DNA from: Nakamurella antarctica | Lineage (GTDB): Bacteria; Actinomycetota; Actinomycetes; Mycobacteriales; Nakamurellaceae | Assembly (NCBI RefSeq): GCF_003860405.1 | Contig: NZ_CP034170.1 | Coordinates: 620,001-684,000 of the forward strand | Reading direction: 5' to 3' | DNA: 64,000 nucleotides | Shown here: piece after piece, positions 1 to 8,247 of the stretch | How positions within the stretch are numbered: the first letter of the stretch is position 1 | How the letters are laid out: every line of letters starts with the position of its first letter | Position numbers and translations under genes: made by a program | Notes under the pieces: model-generated | The model's input: only the letters and a program-made list of their open reading frames with translations | What the model was told of the DNA's origin: nothing | Database searches by the model: none

Positions 1-412
1 GGAAGTTCCAGGGAACGATGATGCCGACGACGCCAAGCGGCTCGTAGAACGTGATGTCGATGCCGCCAGCGACGGGGATCTGCCTGCCGGACATCCGCTC
101 TGGCGCGGCCGAGTAGTAGTTGAGTACGTCCCGAACATTGCCCGCTTCCCAGCGGGCATTGCCGATGGTGTGGCCAGCATTCTGAACTTCCAGGTCGGCG
201 AGTTCGTCGATGTGAGCTTCGACGACACAAGCGAACGCGCGGAGCAACCGAGCTCGCTCACCGGGCGCTAGGCCGCGCCAGGTGAGGAACGCCGAGGCTG
301 CCCGTTCAATGGCAGCGTCAGTTTCTTCGGCACTGGCCAGCGCGACGGGGCGGAAGTCGGCGCCCGTGGCGGGGTTAATGGTGGTGAAAGTGCCACCGGC
401 GGTGAAGTTCAC
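1..412 (-). CDS. Aldehyde dehydrogenase, N-terminal part (cut by window edge)
   Basis: Reading the reverse strand from a GTG at 412 gives about 137 residues of an NAD(P)-dependent aldehyde dehydrogenase. It opens with the family's strand region (TINPATG), has the R-A-R-L-L-R helix, and ends at the window edge in VVGIIVPWNF, the conserved stretch before the cofactor-binding fold. The catalytic Cys and Glu lie outside the window. The start is forced, because the in-frame codon at 419-421 is the stop of the upstream gene; a GAAAGG in that gene's 3' end can serve as ribosome site. Only 6 bases separate the genes, so it is the third gene of a permease-synthetase-dehydrogenase operon. Inferred role: oxidising the aldehyde released from an amine substrate to its acid. 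The exact substrate cannot be read from the N terminus. Confidence 0.85.
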   Translation of the reverse strand, partial: MNFTAGGTFTTINPATGADFRPVALASAEETDAAIERAASAFLTWRGLAPGERARLLRAFACVVEAHIDELADLEVQNAGHTIGNARWEAGNVRDVLNYYSAAPERMSGRQIPVAGGIDITFYEPLGVVGIIVPWNF

Positions 413-418
413 GGTTTC

Positions 419-1792
419 TTACAGCCTTTCAAATCCGCGGCGGAGTTCCCAGTCGGTGACGGCAGCCTCGAAGGCGGCCAATTCGGTATCCGCCGCATGG
501 ACGTAGTGTTCCACGACATCGTCGCCCAGAGCGGCGCGGGCCACAGCGGAGGAGTTGAACAGATCGCGTGCCTCGCGGAGTGTGGTGGGCACCTTCGGTT
601 TGCCGCTGGCGTAGGCGTTTCCGGCAGTCGCTTCCTCCAAAACCAGGCCTGACTCGATACCGTGCAGACCACCCGCCATCATTGCGGCAATCGCCATGTA
701 TGGGTTGACATCGCCTCCGGGCAAACGGTTTTCGAGCCTGGCCGCCTGGCCATTGCCAACCAGCCGCACCGAGCACGTCCGGTTGTCCAGTCCCCACGCC
801 ACAGTGGTGGGGGCGAAGGAGCCTTCGGCAAACCTCTTGTAGGAGTTGATGTTTGGCGCATACAGCAGGGTGAACTCGCACATGGTGGCTAAAACCCCGG
901 CGATAAACTGCTCGTACAGCGCGCTCCGACCGCCGGTATCTGAGTCAACGAAGACCAATTCGCCGTCCAGTCCGCGCAGCGAGAGGTGAATATGGCAGGA
1001 GTTGCCCTCTCGCTGGTCGTATTTGGCCATAAAGGTCAAAGACTTCCCGTGGTTCGAGGCGATTTCCTTGGCGCCGTTTTTGTAGACGGAGTGGTCGTCG
1101 GCGGTGGTCATCACCTCCGCAAATCGGAAGGCGATCTCGTGCTGGCCAAAGTTGCATTCGCCTTTGGCGGACTCGACGATGAGGCCAGCGGCGTACATAG
1201 AGTTGCGAATATCGCGCAGCAGCGGCTCGACGCGGGTGGTACCCAGAATCGAGTAGTCGACGTTGTATTGGTTGGAAGGCGTCATGTTGCGGTAGCCGGA
1301 ATCCCACGCCTGTTCGTAGGTGTCCTCGAAGACGATGAACTCCAGTTCCGTCCCGGCAAAGGCTTTGAACCCCGCAGCGGCGGCGCGGTCAACCTGTTTT
1401 TGCAACACTGATCGTGGTGACGGCGGAACGAGTGTGCCATCGAGCCATGTCAGATCGCACTGGATCATCACCGTGCTGGGGATCCACGTCAGTAACCGAA
1501 TGGTGTCGAGGTCGAGTCTGAAAATCATGTCGCCGTAACCGGTTTCCCAGGACGAGATGGCGTATCCGGGGATGGTGTTCATCTCGACGTCCACCGCGAG
1601 GAGGTAGTTGCAGCCCTCAGTGTTGTGGCCGAGCACATCGGAGAGGAAGAACGGGGCGTGCAGACGCTTGCCCTGAAGGCGGCCCTGCATATCGGTAAAC
1701 GCCACGACGACCGTATCGATTCCTCCGTCGTTGATCAGGTCGGTCAGAGCGTCGATGGTGAGCATTCGAGTGCTGCGGGGGTGTTCGGTCAT
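419..1792 (-). CDS. Glutamine synthetase-like gamma-glutamylamide (polyamine/ethanolamine) synthetase
   Basis: A 457-residue glutamine synthetase family protein. The metal and substrate motifs are present: GTELEF near residue 147, ECNFGQHEI near 212, NSCHIHLSL near 266, NSYKRF near 316, WGLDNRT near 334 and ENRLPGGDVNPY further on. The spelling is that of the PuuA/GlnA3-like branch, which joins glutamate to amines such as putrescine or ethanolamine, rather than housekeeping GlnA; the adenylylation Tyr region of GlnA is not recognisable. ATG 1792 is chosen because GAAGGG lies about 11 bases upstream; an ATG at 1867 would add 25 unlikely residues. It sits between an APC permease and an aldehyde dehydrogenase, the usual company of gamma-glutamylation routes. 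Amine-ligase function is inference from family and context. Confidence 0.85.
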   Translation of the reverse strand: MTEHPRSTRMLTIDALTDLINDGGIDTVVVAFTDMQGRLQGKRLHAPFFLSDVLGHNTEGCNYLLAVDVEMNTIPGYAISSWETGYGDMIFRLDLDTIRLLTWIPSTVMIQCDLTWLDGTLVPPSPRSVLQKQVDRAAAAGFKAFAGTELEFIVFEDTYEQAWDSGYRNMTPSNQYNVDYSILGTTRVEPLLRDIRNSMYAAGLIVESAKGECNFGQHEIAFRFAEVMTTADDHSVYKNGAKEIASNHGKSLTFMAKYDQREGNSCHIHLSLRGLDGELVFVDSDTGGRSALYEQFIAGVLATMCEFTLLYAPNINSYKRFAEGSFAPTTVAWGLDNRTCSVRLVGNGQAARLENRLPGGDVNPYMAIAAMMAGGLHGIESGLVLEEATAGNAYASGKPKVPTTLREARDLFNSSAVARAALGDDVVEHYVHAADTELAAFEAAVTDWELRRGFERL

Positions 1793-1915
1793 CTTCAGCG
1801 GAACCCTTCGAAAGAGCGGGTGTTGCGTCATGCGCGACACGTACGTGAAATTCGCAACCAGCGGCACAAATGATGAAACACCTGTGCCGCTGGCTGCGTC
1901 GAAGCGGGGGTCTGA

Positions 1916-3490
1916 CTACAGCACCTTCTCGCCCGGGGAAGTCGCGACGGGAGCGGCGAGGGTGATCTTGGGTCCGGTGAACCAGTTCTTGACGGAAAGG
2001 TGCCAAGAGATCCACAGGACCAGCAGCGCACCTCCGACTAACAGTGGCGTGTAGTTGACGTACTTCCACTCGAACGAGGGGTCCCAGGGCATCCCGCCGG
2101 CGCTCGTGGGGAAGAGGGCGACGACACAAGTAACCGCAATTTCGACGAGTGCGACGGGCGCCATCCACTTGTACTTGTTTCCGAGATTCCATGCGCCGAC
2201 CTTGAATTTCGAACCCATCCTCCAGCGAAGGTAGATCGGGATGGCAAAGCAGATGTACAACCCGACTACACCGATGGACACCACTGCGAAGAACGCCACA
2301 GGCACGGGTGCACCGTTGATGTCGACAGCAACGAGCGCGGGCAGCGTGATAATCGCGGCAACCACAGCCGACAACATGACGCCGTTCGCGGGTACCTTGT
2401 TCTTGCTCAGGGTTGCCCACACCTTCGCGGCGGGAACAGCACCGTCGCGGCTGAAAGCGAACAACATCCGCGAAGCGGACGTCAGACACGCCATGGTGCA
2501 GAACAACTGGCCAGCGGCGGAGATGAGCAGCACGATTCCGGCCACCTGTGACGTAAGGGCCTGACTGAAGATGACGGCGACGGCCCCACCACCGGCTGAA
2601 ACGCCATCCGCGTCCTGGACAGCAAACAGGAAAGACAGCAACAGGATCCAACCGCCGATAGCGGAATAGAAAATCGATCGCCAAATACCCTTGGCAGCCG
2701 CTCCCGCAGCGCTCTTCGTCTCCTCCGAAAGGTGAGCCGAGGCGTCGTAACCGGTGATGGTGTACTGCGTCAGGATGGCAGCCATCGGCAGCACGTAGAA
2801 CAGGAATCCAGCTCCGCTGGTCTCGCCGCCAAACAATCCGGTGTTGTTGATGGTGCGGGCAAAGACATCGGAGAACGATGCGTGGTGATCAGGCACAAAA
2901 ATCAGGATCAACACCACAACCGCTGCGCCAGCCACGTGCCACCACACCGAAATATTGTTGATGATGGCGAGCAGGTGGCTCGAAAAGATGTTTATTGCGG
3001 CTGCCAATATCAACACCATCAAGAAGATGATGAAGACCCGCGTAAGCGAATAACCCTGTGCCCACGAGTCGCTAAAGGTACTCAAGGTGAGGTCGAGGAA
3101 AGTCGCGCACCCGTAGGCGACGGAGGCGACGATCGCGATCAAACCGATCAGGTTGAGCCACCCGGTGTAATACCCGGCCTTGGGGCCGCCGAGTTTGGAT
3201 GCCCACCAATAGATCCCGCCCGAGGTGGGGTAGGCGGACACCAGCTCGGACATACAGAATCCGATGATCAAGATGAATGCCGAAACGATGGGCCAACCCC
3301 ACGCAATAGCAGCGGGACCGCCGTTGTTCCAGCCCAATCCGAAGCTGGTGAAGCATCCCGCCAGGATGGAGATGATGGAGAACGAGATCGCGAAGTTAGA
3401 GAAGCCCGACCACGAACGGTTCAGTTCCTGCTTGTAACCGAGGGACGCGAGATGTCTTTCGTCATCGGTGAGTTCGGGGACACCTGACAC
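1916..3490 (-). CDS. APC-superfamily amino acid/amine permease
   Basis: A 524-residue polytopic membrane protein of the amino acid-polyamine-organocation superfamily, with about 12 hydrophobic segments from residue 35 to near 500. The first helix carries FAISFSIISILAG and the next region has SAYPTSGGIYWW, both typical of the GABA/choline-type permease branch. The chosen GTG at 3490 follows AAGGAG at 6-base spacing, a stronger start than the upstream in-frame ATG at 3550. It probably imports the amine handled by the synthetase downstream (123 bases away on the same strand). The phosphotransferase lies 81 bases upstream in the same direction, so all four reverse-strand genes may be one transcript. 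The substrate is not determinable from sequence alone. Confidence 0.9.
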   Translation of the reverse strand: MSGVPELTDDERHLASLGYKQELNRSWSGFSNFAISFSIISILAGCFTSFGLGWNNGGPAAIAWGWPIVSAFILIIGFCMSELVSAYPTSGGIYWWASKLGGPKAGYYTGWLNLIGLIAIVASVAYGCATFLDLTLSTFSDSWAQGYSLTRVFIIFLMVLILAAAINIFSSHLLAIINNISVWWHVAGAAVVVLILIFVPDHHASFSDVFARTINNTGLFGGETSGAGFLFYVLPMAAILTQYTITGYDASAHLSEETKSAAGAAAKGIWRSIFYSAIGGWILLLSFLFAVQDADGVSAGGGAVAVIFSQALTSQVAGIVLLISAAGQLFCTMACLTSASRMLFAFSRDGAVPAAKVWATLSKNKVPANGVMLSAVVAAIITLPALVAVDINGAPVPVAFFAVVSIGVVGLYICFAIPIYLRWRMGSKFKVGAWNLGNKYKWMAPVALVEIAVTCVVALFPTSAGGMPWDPSFEWKYVNYTPLLVGGALLVLWISWHLSVKNWFTGPKITLAAPVATSPGEKVL

Positions 3491-3571
3491 GAGGTACTCC
3501 TTTTGCTGTGAATGGTCACCGCGGTGCTGCTGCAACCGCAGGTACATCAAATGCCGGGCTGGTGGCCCTGA

Positions 3572-4504
3572 TCAGGTCGACCCGCTAGCCACGTCCAACC
3601 AATCCGCAAAATGAGGATCGGTGAAATCGGCGATGGCCCGGTCGTATTTTTCTAAGCCCCACTGCCAGAAATCGAAGTCCATTTCTGAGGTGCTGTCCTG
3701 AATCGACGCCCAGAGCATCCAGCCGTATTTGGCCATCAGCGCCTGCAGGCGGGCCCGAGCAATTTTTACCGGGTGGTGTCCGCCGAAGTAATCGGTGACG
3801 AGCTGGATCAAGCTCGCCTCGTCCAGATTCGCTTCGCTCCAGATGTTGCCCAACTCGAAACACGGATCATTGTTCCCGGCGTATTCGTAGTCGATCAACC
3901 ACAGCTTGGTCCCGTCGTCGATAAAGTTTGCGGCCAACAAATCGTTGTGGCAAGGCACGGTGGCAACCGGTCTCGCGTTCAGAGATTGCCAGATCCTGTT
4001 GACGTGGGGAGTGAACTCCATGTATCGATCAGGTAAACGAAACCCTCGATGCTGCACCAGTTGTAGATAAGAACGCTGCAAGCTGAACATATCGAAAGTG
4101 CCGGTAAATCTTGGCCCGGCGTGCAGTCGCTGACACGCGTTCGCGATTCGAGCCAACATCTCCGGCCGCCCAATGTCGGCATCCGTCAGAGTGTGGCCTT
4201 CGATCCATCGAATCACCAGGAGTCCCTGCCCCGGAAGGTATCCGACGACTTCAGGGGCGACATCGGCTGCTGCGGCAGCCTTCGAGTTTTCATATTCCGA
4301 TTGGCGGTCGATGCTCAGCAGTTCTGTTTGGGGGCTTGACACCCTCGCTACATAACTGGCATTCCGGGTCGTCACCCGATAGTTCTGGTTCGTCAGTCCG
4401 CCGGGCAGCGGAGAGATCTCGCGGCCGGGATCATTGAGTGCCTCAATGGCATCGAGCCTTTTCTCAAGATCGGCAGAAAGCGGCGCCTTGCCCACAGTCG
4501 GCAC
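3572..4504 (-). CDS. Choline/ethanolamine kinase-like phosphotransferase
   Basis: A 310-residue protein of the APH/choline kinase fold. It has the nucleotide-loop-like LTNQNYRV near residue 37, the catalytic HNDLLAAN (Brenner motif) near 186 and the metal-binding IDYEYAG near 204; the last is spelt as in choline and ethanolamine kinases rather than antibiotic kinases. The start is GTG 4504, preceded by GGAGGT with 6-7 bases of spacing; an ATG at 4597 would extend it without a ribosome site. Likely reaction: ATP-dependent phosphorylation of a small amino alcohol, inferred from motifs. It is first in the reverse-strand amine operon and divergent from the FAD/GcvT dehydrogenase, so the two probably share control through the 241-base intergenic region. 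Confidence 0.8.
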   Translation of the reverse strand: MPTVGKAPLSADLEKRLDAIEALNDPGREISPLPGGLTNQNYRVTTRNASYVARVSSPQTELLSIDRQSEYENSKAAAAADVAPEVVGYLPGQGLLVIRWIEGHTLTDADIGRPEMLARIANACQRLHAGPRFTGTFDMFSLQRSYLQLVQHRGFRLPDRYMEFTPHVNRIWQSLNARPVATVPCHNDLLAANFIDDGTKLWLIDYEYAGNNDPCFELGNIWSEANLDEASLIQLVTDYFGGHHPVKIARARLQALMAKYGWMLWASIQDSTSEMDFDFWQWGLEKYDRAIADFTDPHFADWLDVASGST

Positions 4505-4745
4505 CGCACCACCTCCGAATTTCGCTGGGGATGTGAACTCGGGCGAATAGGTATTCCCCAGAGGTAACGAGCGGAAGCGTAGGCCAGTCAGGGGCAATGA
4601 GTCCAGAGTTGGCGCGCAAAAAGATTTGTAGTTTCGAAAACGCCATTCGGTCTAGACCTAAAGCCCTGATCTGACTACGGTAAGCGCAGAACGGCACCCG
4701 CTCGTCGCGCTTCATTTCGTTGCCATCGGACTCAAAGGATTGCAA
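4505..4745. promoter_or_regulatory. Divergent promoter region of the amine locus
   Basis: The 241 bases separate the phosphotransferase (reverse) from the FAD/GcvT dehydrogenase (forward). It contains the perfect palindrome GGTCTAGACC at 4649-4658 and the AAAGGA ribosome site of the dehydrogenase at 4734-4739. I see no convincing complete -35/-10 pair by eye. Confidence 0.5.
4649..4658. promoter_or_regulatory. GGTCTAGACC palindrome, candidate HutC/GntR operator
   Basis: A perfect 10-base inverted repeat flanked by TT and AA at matching distance. It equals the core of the operator bound by DasR/NagR-type HutC regulators (TGGTCTAGACCA). A HutC-type regulator is encoded at 7229-8011 beside the same locus, and the site lies 88 bases before the dehydrogenase start. 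That this regulator binds it is inference. Confidence 0.5.
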
Positions 4746-7232
4746 ATGCAGCAAGAATCAGCTGTTCAGACCCAAAGTGACGTGCCCACGTCCGCCCGCA
4801 TCGTCATCATCGGCGGCGGAGTGGCGGGTGCCAGCATCGCCTATCACCTGGCGGAGGCGGGCGAGAAAGATGTGGTGCTGCTTGACCGCAACGAGCTGAC
4901 GAGCGGATCGACATTTCACTCTGCTGGGCTAGTCGGTCAATTGAGATCTGACCCCACGCTGACCCGAATGAATATGTATTCGGTAGAGCTCTACCGCAAG
5001 CTGCAGCAGGGCGACCACCCGCCGAGCTGGGTGGAAAGCGGCGGCATTCGGTTAGCTTCAAGCCCAGCCCGATTGGAAGAGATTCGCCGACAAATGAGCT
5101 GGGCCAGCACGTTTGGATTGCCACTTGAGGAGCTTTCGCCGACGCAGGCTCAAGAACTTTTCCCGCTGATGGATACCGCTGGTGTGCTCGGCGCCGTCTA
5201 TCTCCCCACTGACGGCTACCTCGACCCCTCCCAGCTGTGTTACTCCCTGGCCGCGGGCGCACGAGCTGGCGGCGTCCGAATCTTCACCCACACCAGGGTT
5301 CTCGGTGTCGTGGCCGAGGGGGGCCGAGTGCGGAAGGTGCGGACCGACCGCGGCGACATCGAGTGCGAGGTTGTGGTCAACTGCGGCGGAATTTATGCGG
5401 CTGAAATCGCCAGGATGGTCGGCGTCCGGGTGCCGATTGTGCCGATGTCGCACCAGTACGTCGTCACCGAAGCGTTTTTACCAGTTGCTGAAAAGGTCCT
5501 GCCGTCGGTGCGCGACCCCGACCTGTTGGTCTATTACCGGCCCGAGGGTCGTGGCCTGTTGATGGGCGGCTACGAACGGCACAGCGAGCCATGGACAGCC
5601 ACGGCTAATTCCTATGACGCGGTGCCGGCGGACTTCAACGCGAAGCTGTTGCCGGAGAATTGGTCTCGGTTCGAGGAGATCACTCTGAACTCCGCAATTC
5701 GCGTTCCGCAAATGGCAGATGTCGGCCTGCGCAAGATCATCAACGGGCCCGAAGCATTTACCCCGGATAACGAGTTCTGCCTGGGAGAATCTGAGGTGGG
5801 CGGCTTCTTCGTCGCTGCTGGATTCTGCGCACACGGGATCGCTGGTGCTGGCGGCGTGGGCGCATTGATGTCGGAATGGATCCTGCAGGGCGAACCCTCC
5901 ATGGATGTCTGGCATATGGATATCCGCCGATTTGGCAAGCAGTACCGATCTCCGGCGTTCACGCTCGCCCGGACAGTAGAAAACTACGAAACCTATTACG
6001 ACATAAAGTATCCCAATCACGAGTTGACTGCGGGCCGGCCTCTGCGAACGTCGCCGGCTTACAGCTGGCACCAAGCGCATGGCGCGTTTTTCGGGGAAAA
6101 GAGCGGCTGGGAGCGAGTCAACTATTACGAGTCCAACGCAGCCCGTGGTGATGAATCGCTACGTCCCCGGGGGTGGGCAGGCCAGAATTGGTCGCCAGCC
6201 GTTGGCGCCGAACATGTGCAGACGCGAGCTGTGGCAGGACTTTTCGACGAGTCGTCATTCGCAAAGTTAAGTGTGACGGGAGAAGGTGCAGCGGCGTTCC
6301 TGGAGTGGGTGTGCGCCAACAAGGTCGCGCGCGCAGTAGGCAGGGTCACCTACACCCAAGCACTGAACGCGCGGGGCGGAATTGAGTGTGACTTCACCGT
6401 GACGAGGGTCTCACCGGAAGCGTTCTTCATCGTCACGGGCACGGCCTTCGGCAATCATGATCTTTCGTGGTTGCGCAAGCAGGCGGCGGCCAGGGGGGCC
6501 AGTGATGTTGAAATCAGCGATATCACCGGACAGTATGCAACTTTCGCCCTCTGGGGTCCGAAGTCGCGGGAGATCCTCCAAACTTTGACCCCCACTGATT
6601 TGGGGATCGACGCGTTCCCGTTCATGTCCGCTCAAGAGATAACCGTGGGCAACGTCCCGGTGCGCGCTCTGCGCGTGACCTTCGCTGGCGAGATGGGCTG
6701 GGAGTTGTATGCCTCCAGCGAATATGGCGCAGGGCTTTGGGCGATCCTGTGGGAAGCGGGAGAACCGCAGGGGGTGATTGCCGCAGGTTATCGGGCCATC
6801 GACAGTCTCAGGCTTGAGAAAGGTTACCGAATTTGGAGTACCGACATCACCCCGGAGACAAACCCGTTTGAGGCAGGACTGGGATTCGCAGTGAAGCTCG
6901 ATAAGCCCGGGGGCTTCCTTGGGCGCGACGCTGTGGCAGCAGTGAAGGCTGCGGGCGTGGCACGAAAACTTTGCTGTATCAGGCTATCTGACCCATTGTC
7001 AGTGGTGCTGGGCAGCGAGCCCGTGCGGGTGGCAGACGAAGTGGTGGGACGCGTCACGTCCGGTGGCTACGGCTACAGCGTCGAAGCCTCCATTGCTTAC
7101 GCGTACCTGCCGGTTGCCTTTGCCGAGCCTGGAACCTCGGTGGAAATTGGAATCTTCAGCCTATGGGTCAGCGGAGAAGTATCAAGCGAGCCACTCTTCG
7201 ACCCGAACGGAAGTAGGATCACCGCGAGCTAG
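4746..7232 (+). CDS. FAD-dependent amine dehydrogenase with GcvT domains (dimethylglycine/sarcosine dehydrogenase-like)
   Basis: An 828-residue two-part enzyme. The N-terminal half is a DAO-type flavoprotein: dinucleotide motif IGGGVAGAS near residue 20, then TSGSTFHSAGLVG near 55, whose His matches the covalent-FAD His of dimethylglycine and sarcosine dehydrogenases, and HQYVVTE in the substrate domain. The C-terminal half is a GcvT-like folate-binding aminomethyltransferase region (GEMGWELY, YRAIDSLRLEKGYR) plus the barrel domain. Expected chemistry: oxidative N-demethylation with the one-carbon unit passed to tetrahydrofolate. ATG 4746 is chosen, with AAAGGA 6 bases upstream; a TTG at 4740 is also in frame. 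It ends tail-to-tail with the GntR gene, the two stops overlapping in CTAG. Exact substrate unknown. Confidence 0.88.
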   Translation: MQQESAVQTQSDVPTSARIVIIGGGVAGASIAYHLAEAGEKDVVLLDRNELTSGSTFHSAGLVGQLRSDPTLTRMNMYSVELYRKLQQGDHPPSWVESGGIRLASSPARLEEIRRQMSWASTFGLPLEELSPTQAQELFPLMDTAGVLGAVYLPTDGYLDPSQLCYSLAAGARAGGVRIFTHTRVLGVVAEGGRVRKVRTDRGDIECEVVVNCGGIYAAEIARMVGVRVPIVPMSHQYVVTEAFLPVAEKVLPSVRDPDLLVYYRPEGRGLLMGGYERHSEPWTATANSYDAVPADFNAKLLPENWSRFEEITLNSAIRVPQMADVGLRKIINGPEAFTPDNEFCLGESEVGGFFVAAGFCAHGIAGAGGVGALMSEWILQGEPSMDVWHMDIRRFGKQYRSPAFTLARTVENYETYYDIKYPNHELTAGRPLRTSPAYSWHQAHGAFFGEKSGWERVNYYESNAARGDESLRPRGWAGQNWSPAVGAEHVQTRAVAGLFDESSFAKLSVTGEGAAAFLEWVCANKVARAVGRVTYTQALNARGGIECDFTVTRVSPEAFFIVTGTAFGNHDLSWLRKQAAARGASDVEISDITGQYATFALWGPKSREILQTLTPTDLGIDAFPFMSAQEITVGNVPVRALRVTFAGEMGWELYASSEYGAGLWAILWEAGEPQGVIAAGYRAIDSLRLEKGYRIWSTDITPETNPFEAGLGFAVKLDKPGGFLGRDAVAAVKAAGVARKLCCIRLSDPLSVVLGSEPVRVADEVVGRVTSGGYGYSVEASIAYAYLPVAFAEPGTSVEIGIFSLWVSGEVSSEPLFDPNGSRITAS

Positions 7233-8011
7233 CGCAGCGTACTGATTCCGCTGCGCACGGAAATCCGAATTTTGTCCGGCCGGAATAGGTCTCTCGCGTA
7301 TTCGATAGGAAGACCCGCGGCGGTGCTCGCGGTTCTTTCCACCAGCATTACCGCATCAGAGGCCGACGCCTGGAGGAGCTGCGCCTGGATCGGTGTCAAA
7401 ATGGCAGGCTCTAGGAACTCGACTGCGGTGGTTGGCTCCTGTTGATAGCTCTTAACCAACAGCTTGTACAGCGACCCCGTGAGCCGATGGTCGAGTAGGT
7501 CAGGGAAAATCGCAGCGGGAAAGTAGGAATGTTCAAGGGCCAGCGGTGCGCGTTTGGCAGACCGCACGCGGACTACCTCGTGAACCAAGGCGCCCGGAGC
7601 GAGGGCAAGTGCCTGGCACATCACGCGTTCCGCGCGGATAGTCTGGGCCCGAACAACTTTGGCGCTGGCTCGGAGCTGGGCTCGCCTGAGTTGTTCAGTG
7701 AAACCTGCAAATCCTGTGAGGTCACAGTCGATTTTGGGTTCGGTAATGAACGTGCCACCGGTGCGGCCCCGCAGGCGTTGCAGAACACCCCGAGACTCGA
7801 GCTCTGCCAGCGACTGTCGGAGCGTCATACGGCTGACGCCAAAATAGTCGGCCAAGTCGGCTTCGCGGGGGAGCCGATCACCTGCAACCAAGTTTCCGGC
7901 GCCCAGGGCCTCGCTGAACCACCGTTCAATCAATAGGTGAGCGGCGACACGAGAGCTGCGATCCAGGTCGGGCGGAAGAGCAAAAACTGAGTGCCCACCG
8001 GCAATCGACAT
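7229..8011 (-). CDS. GntR/HutC-family transcriptional regulator
   Basis: A 260-residue regulator. A winged helix-turn-helix lies near residues 25-90 (GDRLPREADLADYFGVSRMTLRQSLAELESRGVL, given here only as the usual GntR pattern), followed by an UTRA ligand-binding domain ending in YARDLFRPDKIRI, the common HutC-type ending. ATG 8011 follows GGAAGGGA closely; the open frame runs 78 codons further upstream, but that part is not protein-like. It is convergent with the FAD/GcvT dehydrogenase. HutC regulators usually sense a substrate or intermediate of the neighbouring catabolic genes and bind palindromes such as that at 4649-4658. Regulation of this locus is inferred. Confidence 0.85.
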   Translation of the reverse strand: MSIAGGHSVFALPPDLDRSSRVAAHLLIERWFSEALGAGNLVAGDRLPREADLADYFGVSRMTLRQSLAELESRGVLQRLRGRTGGTFITEPKIDCDLTGFAGFTEQLRRAQLRASAKVVRAQTIRAERVMCQALALAPGALVHEVVRVRSAKRAPLALEHSYFPAAIFPDLLDHRLTGSLYKLLVKSYQQEPTTAVEFLEPAILTPIQAQLLQASASDAVMLVERTASTAAGLPIEYARDLFRPDKIRISVRSGISTLR

Positions 8012-8247
8012 AGCGTCCCTTCCGCCCAGATTGCCGGTGACCGGCTGCGTGGGTCCGACCGTACTCGCAGCTAATCGCCGTGCGCCTGCAGGCCCCCTTG
8101 GAGTTAATCCCCGGTTATCCGTTATCGAAACGTGACCTACGTCATGTCTGCACAACCTAGCCCGAGGGTCGTACGTCTTTCTAGCTCCATGCGAAACCAG
8201 GGCCGCATCGCGGCTGCCAATCCGAACCTTTGCGAGATCAACCACTC

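Noticed and set aside
419-1792. Housekeeping glutamine synthetase glnA
   Set aside because: Spelling and gene neighbours fit the gamma-glutamylamide synthetase branch; no recognisable adenylylation Tyr segment.
2732-3487. Forward-strand 251-codon frame
   Set aside because: Antisense to the APC permease, no ribosome site, composition not protein-like.
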